Assembly: GCA_007130555.1 (NCBI GenBank)
Contig: SLSH01000357.1
Location: forward strand, 1-10,037
Direction: 5' to 3'
DNA: 10,037 nucleotides
Source: Bacteroidales bacterium
GTDB taxonomy: Bacteria > Bacteroidota > Bacteroidia > Bacteroidales > ML635J-15
A program made the translations under genes and the position numbers. Numbering within the stretch: position 1 is the stretch's first letter; each line of letters opens with the position of its first letter. Shown here in pieces: positions 6,823 to 10,037 of this stretch. The notes beneath the pieces were generated by a model that ran no database searches, was not told the DNA's origin, and saw nothing but the letters and a program-made list of their open reading frames with translations.

Positions 6823-9800
6823 ATGCGTATTAGAGGTGCAATTATTTTGGTTACTGTTCTGCTTACTTTAATTTGTTTATACTATCTGTCATTTACTTAT
6901 GTTGTAAATCGTGAAGAAAGTAAAGCGGTAGAATTTGCAAAACAACAATTACATGCAATGGATATTGAAGTTCCCGAATATAGAGAGCTTCAAATTATTG
7001 ATTCTTTATCAAACAGATATTTGGATTCTATTTCTGATAAGGTTGCATTAAATTTATTATTCGTTGAATATACTTATATGCAGTGTAAAGAGAGAGAACT
7101 AAATCTTGGACTTGACTTGAGAGGTGGTATGAACATTACATTAGAGATTTCTGCCGAAGATATAATAATTGCATTGGCAAATAATAAGACCGACTCCACG
7201 TTAAATGCTGCATTGAAAAAAGCCAGAGAAATGGACAGCAGAGAAACCGGAAGAAATTTTATTGATTTGTTCGGAGAAGCATATAATGAAATCAGTTCAG
7301 ACCATTCGCCTAGTCTGGCTTCGTTGTTTATTTCAACCAGTCATCAGGAAATCACTGCCAGATCATCAGATATAGATGTGTTAAACTTTATTGGCACAGA
7401 ATACGACTCCGCTATTGATAATGCTTTTGAAGTTCTTCGTAAAAGAATTGACCACTACGGCGTTGTCCAACCTAATATTCAAAGAGATGTAGCAGTAAGA
7501 GGAGTTTTTCATATAGAATTACCTGGAATAAAAAATCCCGAAAGAGTTGAAGAATTACTTCGTCAGGCTGCAGTTTTGGAATTCTGGGAAACATATAATA
7601 TAGATGAAATATTCTCCAGTCTTGAAGAAGCAGACAGATTACTTATGTCTTTAAAACATCAGGAACAACAATCCAGACAACGTGGCACAAGACAGTCCGA
7701 AGATGAAGTAATATTTCCTGAAGATGAAACAGAAATTTCGGAAGTTCCGGATATAATTGAACAAGAAACAGAATACGAACCTGATGTAATATTTTTAGAC
7801 GGAGAAGAAGATATTGAAGAATCTCCTGATACAACTGTTGAACCCGAAGCAGAATTGCAAGAAGACTTTTCAATTTTTAACAAATTAAAACTTCAATTAG
7901 AAACAGGACATCAAGTTTTTGGACCTGTAGTCGGATTTGCAAGAGAAAGTGATATGGAATCAATTATGGCAGATTTAAACAGAGATGCTGTAAAAAGAAT
8001 ATTACCAAGAGACTTAACTTTTGCATGGAGTTTTAAACAAATGGATGATGCTCCGGGTTACTATCAACTTATTGCATTAAAGAGAGGAAGACAAGGCGGA
8101 GCCGTATTAGGCGGAGATGTAATTACTAATGCCCGAGAAGAATTCGGACAAAGACAGGCAACGGCAGAAGTTACAATGGCAATGAGTGGTGCAGGAGCAA
8201 CCGAATGGGCAAGAATTACAAGAGATAATATTGGTAAAAGTATTGCTATCGTATTAGATGGTAATGTTTATTCTTTTCCAACTGTAAATGATGAAATTAG
8301 AGGAGGACGTTCTCAAATAACAGGAAATTTTAGCCTAACCGAAGCAAGAGACCTTGCAAACGTATTAAAATCAGGAAGAATGCCTGCTCCCACAAAAATA
8401 TTATCAAGAGAAATTGTCGGACCATCACTGGGACAAAGAGCAATTAATGCGGGTATGAATTCGTTTTTAATTGCATTTATAATTGTACTGTTTTATATGG
8501 TATTCTATTATGGACGTGCCGGATGGGTAGCAAATATTGCTCTTATTTCTAATGTGTTTTTTATTTTCGGAGTGCTGGCTTCCCTCGGAGCAGTACTTAC
8601 ATTGCCGGGTATTGCCGGGATTATTCTTACAATTGGTATGGCCGTAGATGCAAATGTGCTAATTTATGAACGAATACGAGAAGAATTAAGAGCAGGAAAA
8701 GGCATGAAAATGGCTATTGCTGACGGATATAAAAATGCATACTCAGCGATTATTGATGCAAACCTTACCACTCTTTTAATTGCGATTATATTATTTAATT
8801 TCGGAGTAGGTCCAATTCAAGGTTTTGCTACAACTTTAATTATCGGTATTCTTTGTTCTTTATTCTCGGCAATATTTATTACAAGATTAATATTTACGTA
8901 TTTATTAGATAAAGATAAAAAAATAACGGTAGCAACTAAAATTACAAAAAATGCTTTCCAGAATATGAATATTAATTTTCTGATAAAAAGAAAAATCGCT
9001 TATGTTATATCAGGAATTATAATTGCCGTTAGTATATTTTCTCTTGCTACAAGAGGACTTAATCCCGGGATTGATTTTACAGGAGGACGAAACTATATTG
9101 TGGAGTTTAAACATGAGGTAGTTCCCGAAGAAGTCGCAAGTCTGTTAACGGAAGTTTATGGTGAAACTCCGATAGTAAGAACATTTGGAACAGCAAATCA
9201 GGTTAAAATATCCACTTCATATAAGATAGATGACCATGGTGCTGATGCAGAAACAGATTCATTATTATTCGAAGGACTTAAACCTTTGATTGAAGGAGGG
9301 ATTAGTTTTGATGACTTTTTAGAACAATACCGACAAAGTTCTCAAAAAGTAGGACCTACAATTGCTGATGATATTAAAGCAAAGTCTGTAATAGCAATTT
9401 TCTTATCACTAATTGTAATTTTCCTTTATATCTTACTACGATTTAAAAAATGGCAATATTCAATGGGTGCAATTGCTGCAATTGTTCATGATGTATTATT
9501 TGTAATCGGGATTTTCTCTATTTTCTATACTATTATGCCTTTTAGCATGGAAATAGACCAGGCATTTATTGCTGCAATACTTACCGTGGTAGGTTATTCA
9601 GTAAATGATACCGTGGTAGTTTTTGACCGTATAAGAGAATTTTTCGGAATATATCAAAAACGAGAAAAATCAAGAAATATGAACGATGCACTCAATAGTA
9701 TCATTAGCCGGACGTTCTCCACTTCTTTAAGTACTTTCTTTGTATTATTGGCAATATTTATTTTTGGAGGCGAAGTTATCAGAGGATTTATATTTGCCCT

Positions 9801-9891
9801 AGGTCTAGGAGTTATAGTAGGAACATACTCTTCTTTATTCATAGCAACTCCAATTGCTTATGAACTTATGAAGAAGAAAAAGAAAGAATAA
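6823..9891 (+). CDS. secDF: Protein translocase SecDF fusion
   Basis: SecDF is an inner-membrane accessory of SecYEG that uses the proton gradient to pull exported proteins out on the periplasmic side. The 1022-residue product joins SecD (about 1-695) and SecF (about 715-1022), the usual Bacteroidota arrangement. Membrane helices appear at about 5-25, at 545-695 in five segments, at 725-743 and at 853-1015 in five more, close to the expected twelve. SecD marks are LGLDLRGG (95-102) and GMAVDANVLIYERIREEL; SecF marks are GLNPGIDFTGG (745-755) and VGYSVNDTVVVFDRIREF. The residues matching the proton-relay Asp340, Asp637 and Arg671 of Thermus SecDF are Asp609, Asp929 and Arg963, all present, so it should be active. 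The first periplasmic domain carries an acidic linker at about 291-350. The promoter lies just upstream; a probable exported-protein gene follows after 100 bp. Confidence 0.97.
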   Translation: MRIRGAIILVTVLLTLICLYYLSFTYVVNREESKAVEFAKQQLHAMDIEVPEYRELQIIDSLSNRYLDSISDKVALNLLFVEYTYMQCKERELNLGLDLRGGMNITLEISAEDIIIALANNKTDSTLNAALKKAREMDSRETGRNFIDLFGEAYNEISSDHSPSLASLFISTSHQEITARSSDIDVLNFIGTEYDSAIDNAFEVLRKRIDHYGVVQPNIQRDVAVRGVFHIELPGIKNPERVEELLRQAAVLEFWETYNIDEIFSSLEEADRLLMSLKHQEQQSRQRGTRQSEDEVIFPEDETEISEVPDIIEQETEYEPDVIFLDGEEDIEESPDTTVEPEAELQEDFSIFNKLKLQLETGHQVFGPVVGFARESDMESIMADLNRDAVKRILPRDLTFAWSFKQMDDAPGYYQLIALKRGRQGGAVLGGDVITNAREEFGQRQATAEVTMAMSGAGATEWARITRDNIGKSIAIVLDGNVYSFPTVNDEIRGGRSQITGNFSLTEARDLANVLKSGRMPAPTKILSREIVGPSLGQRAINAGMNSFLIAFIIVLFYMVFYYGRAGWVANIALISNVFFIFGVLASLGAVLTLPGIAGIILTIGMAVDANVLIYERIREELRAGKGMKMAIADGYKNAYSAIIDANLTTLLIAIILFNFGVGPIQGFATTLIIGILCSLFSAIFITRLIFTYLLDKDKKITVATKITKNAFQNMNINFLIKRKIAYVISGIIIAVSIFSLATRGLNPGIDFTGGRNYIVEFKHEVVPEEVASLLTEVYGETPIVRTFGTANQVKISTSYKIDDHGADAETDSLLFEGLKPLIEGGISFDDFLEQYRQSSQKVGPTIADDIKAKSVIAIFLSLIVIFLYILLRFKKWQYSMGAIAAIVHDVLFVIGIFSIFYTIMPFSMEIDQAFIAAILTVVGYSVNDTVVVFDRIREFFGIYQKREKSRNMNDALNSIISRTFSTSLSTFFVLLAIFIFGGEVIRGFIFALGLGVIVGTYSSLFIATPIAYELMKKKKKE

Positions 9892-9931
9892 CTGAAACAA
9901 GGTTTTTAAAGTTTTAGTATTCAAATATTTA

Positions 9932-9948
9932 TTTAAAAGTCTTTTAAA
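9932..9948. repeat. Small A/T palindrome after secDF
   Basis: TTTAAAAG and CTTTTAAA are perfect complements with one base between. As RNA it would be a seven-pair A-U stem with a three-base loop and no U tract after it, which is weak for an intrinsic terminator. It is the only notable structure in the 100 bp between secDF and the next start. Confidence 0.25.
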
Positions 9949-9991
9949 ATAATAAGCAATTATGTATTAAATTAATAAATATTACAGAACT

Positions 9992-10037
9992 ATGAAACAT
10001 ATTATATTACTAATTATTAGTTTTTGTTTACTACTAA
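9992..10037 (+). CDS. Start of a probable exported protein, 3'-truncated
   Basis: An ATG at 9992 opens a frame that runs to the window edge: 15 codons reading MKHIILLIISFCLLL. One basic residue followed by a hydrophobic stretch looks like the start of a signal peptide or a membrane anchor; whether it is a lipoprotein cannot be told, because the cleavage region is cut off. No full TAnnTTTG element is seen in the 100 bp upstream, so it may be read through from secDF. The family cannot be recognised from this fragment, and the call rests only on the hydrophobic start. Confidence 0.5.
   Translation, partial: MKHIILLIISFCLLL

Noticed and set aside
7643..7883. Two overlapping minus-strand open frames of about 75 codons inside secDF
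   Set aside because: They lie opposite the acidic linker, whose GAA/GAT codons contain few antisense stops; the Ser-rich or Leu-rich products are complement artefacts with no promoter or family resemblance.
9932..9948. Palindrome after secDF as an intrinsic terminator
   Set aside because: The stem is all A-U with a three-base loop and no following U tract, so I list it only as a repeat.

Overview
The window is about one third G+C and comes from a member of the Bacteroidota, most likely Bacteroidales or a close relative. The signs are a C-terminal type IX secretion sorting domain, a SecD-SecF fusion protein, TAnnTTTG promoter elements in place of the usual -10 box, no Shine-Dalgarno sequences before the starts, and ClpP, ClpX, PdxJ and CBS proteins of Bacteroidota type. 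It is almost fully coding: seven substantial genes, the first cut by the left edge, and a gene fragment at the right edge. I see no RNA genes, insertion sequences, phage genes or CRISPR array.

Layout: (1) 1-1026 (+), the C-terminal part of a secreted subtilisin-like protease. (2) 1028-1744 (-), pdxJ of vitamin B6 synthesis, facing the protease with one base between the stop codons. (3) 1814-2479 (+), a CBS-pair protein with an ACT-like tail, divergent from pdxJ across a compact region with mirrored promoter elements. (4) 2484-3728 (-) clpX and 3835-4518 (-) clpP, the ATPase and peptidase of the ClpXP protease; clpX converges on the CBS gene with four bases between stops. (5) 4589-6619 (-), an exported S9 prolyl-oligopeptidase-family peptidase. 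(6) 6823-9891 (+), secDF, divergent from the S9 gene across 203 bp that holds a promoter for each. (7) 9992-end (+), the first 15 codons of a probable exported protein.

The theme is protein export and turnover. SecDF helps drive Sec export, the route by which the S9 peptidase and the T9SS-tagged subtilase would leave the cytoplasm, while ClpXP degrades proteins inside the cell. PdxJ and the CBS protein are housekeeping genes with no visible link to that theme. I found no convincing new system. The points worth a second look are promoter architecture, very tight convergent gene ends, the neighbours of pdxJ and clpP, and an acidic insertion in SecDF.
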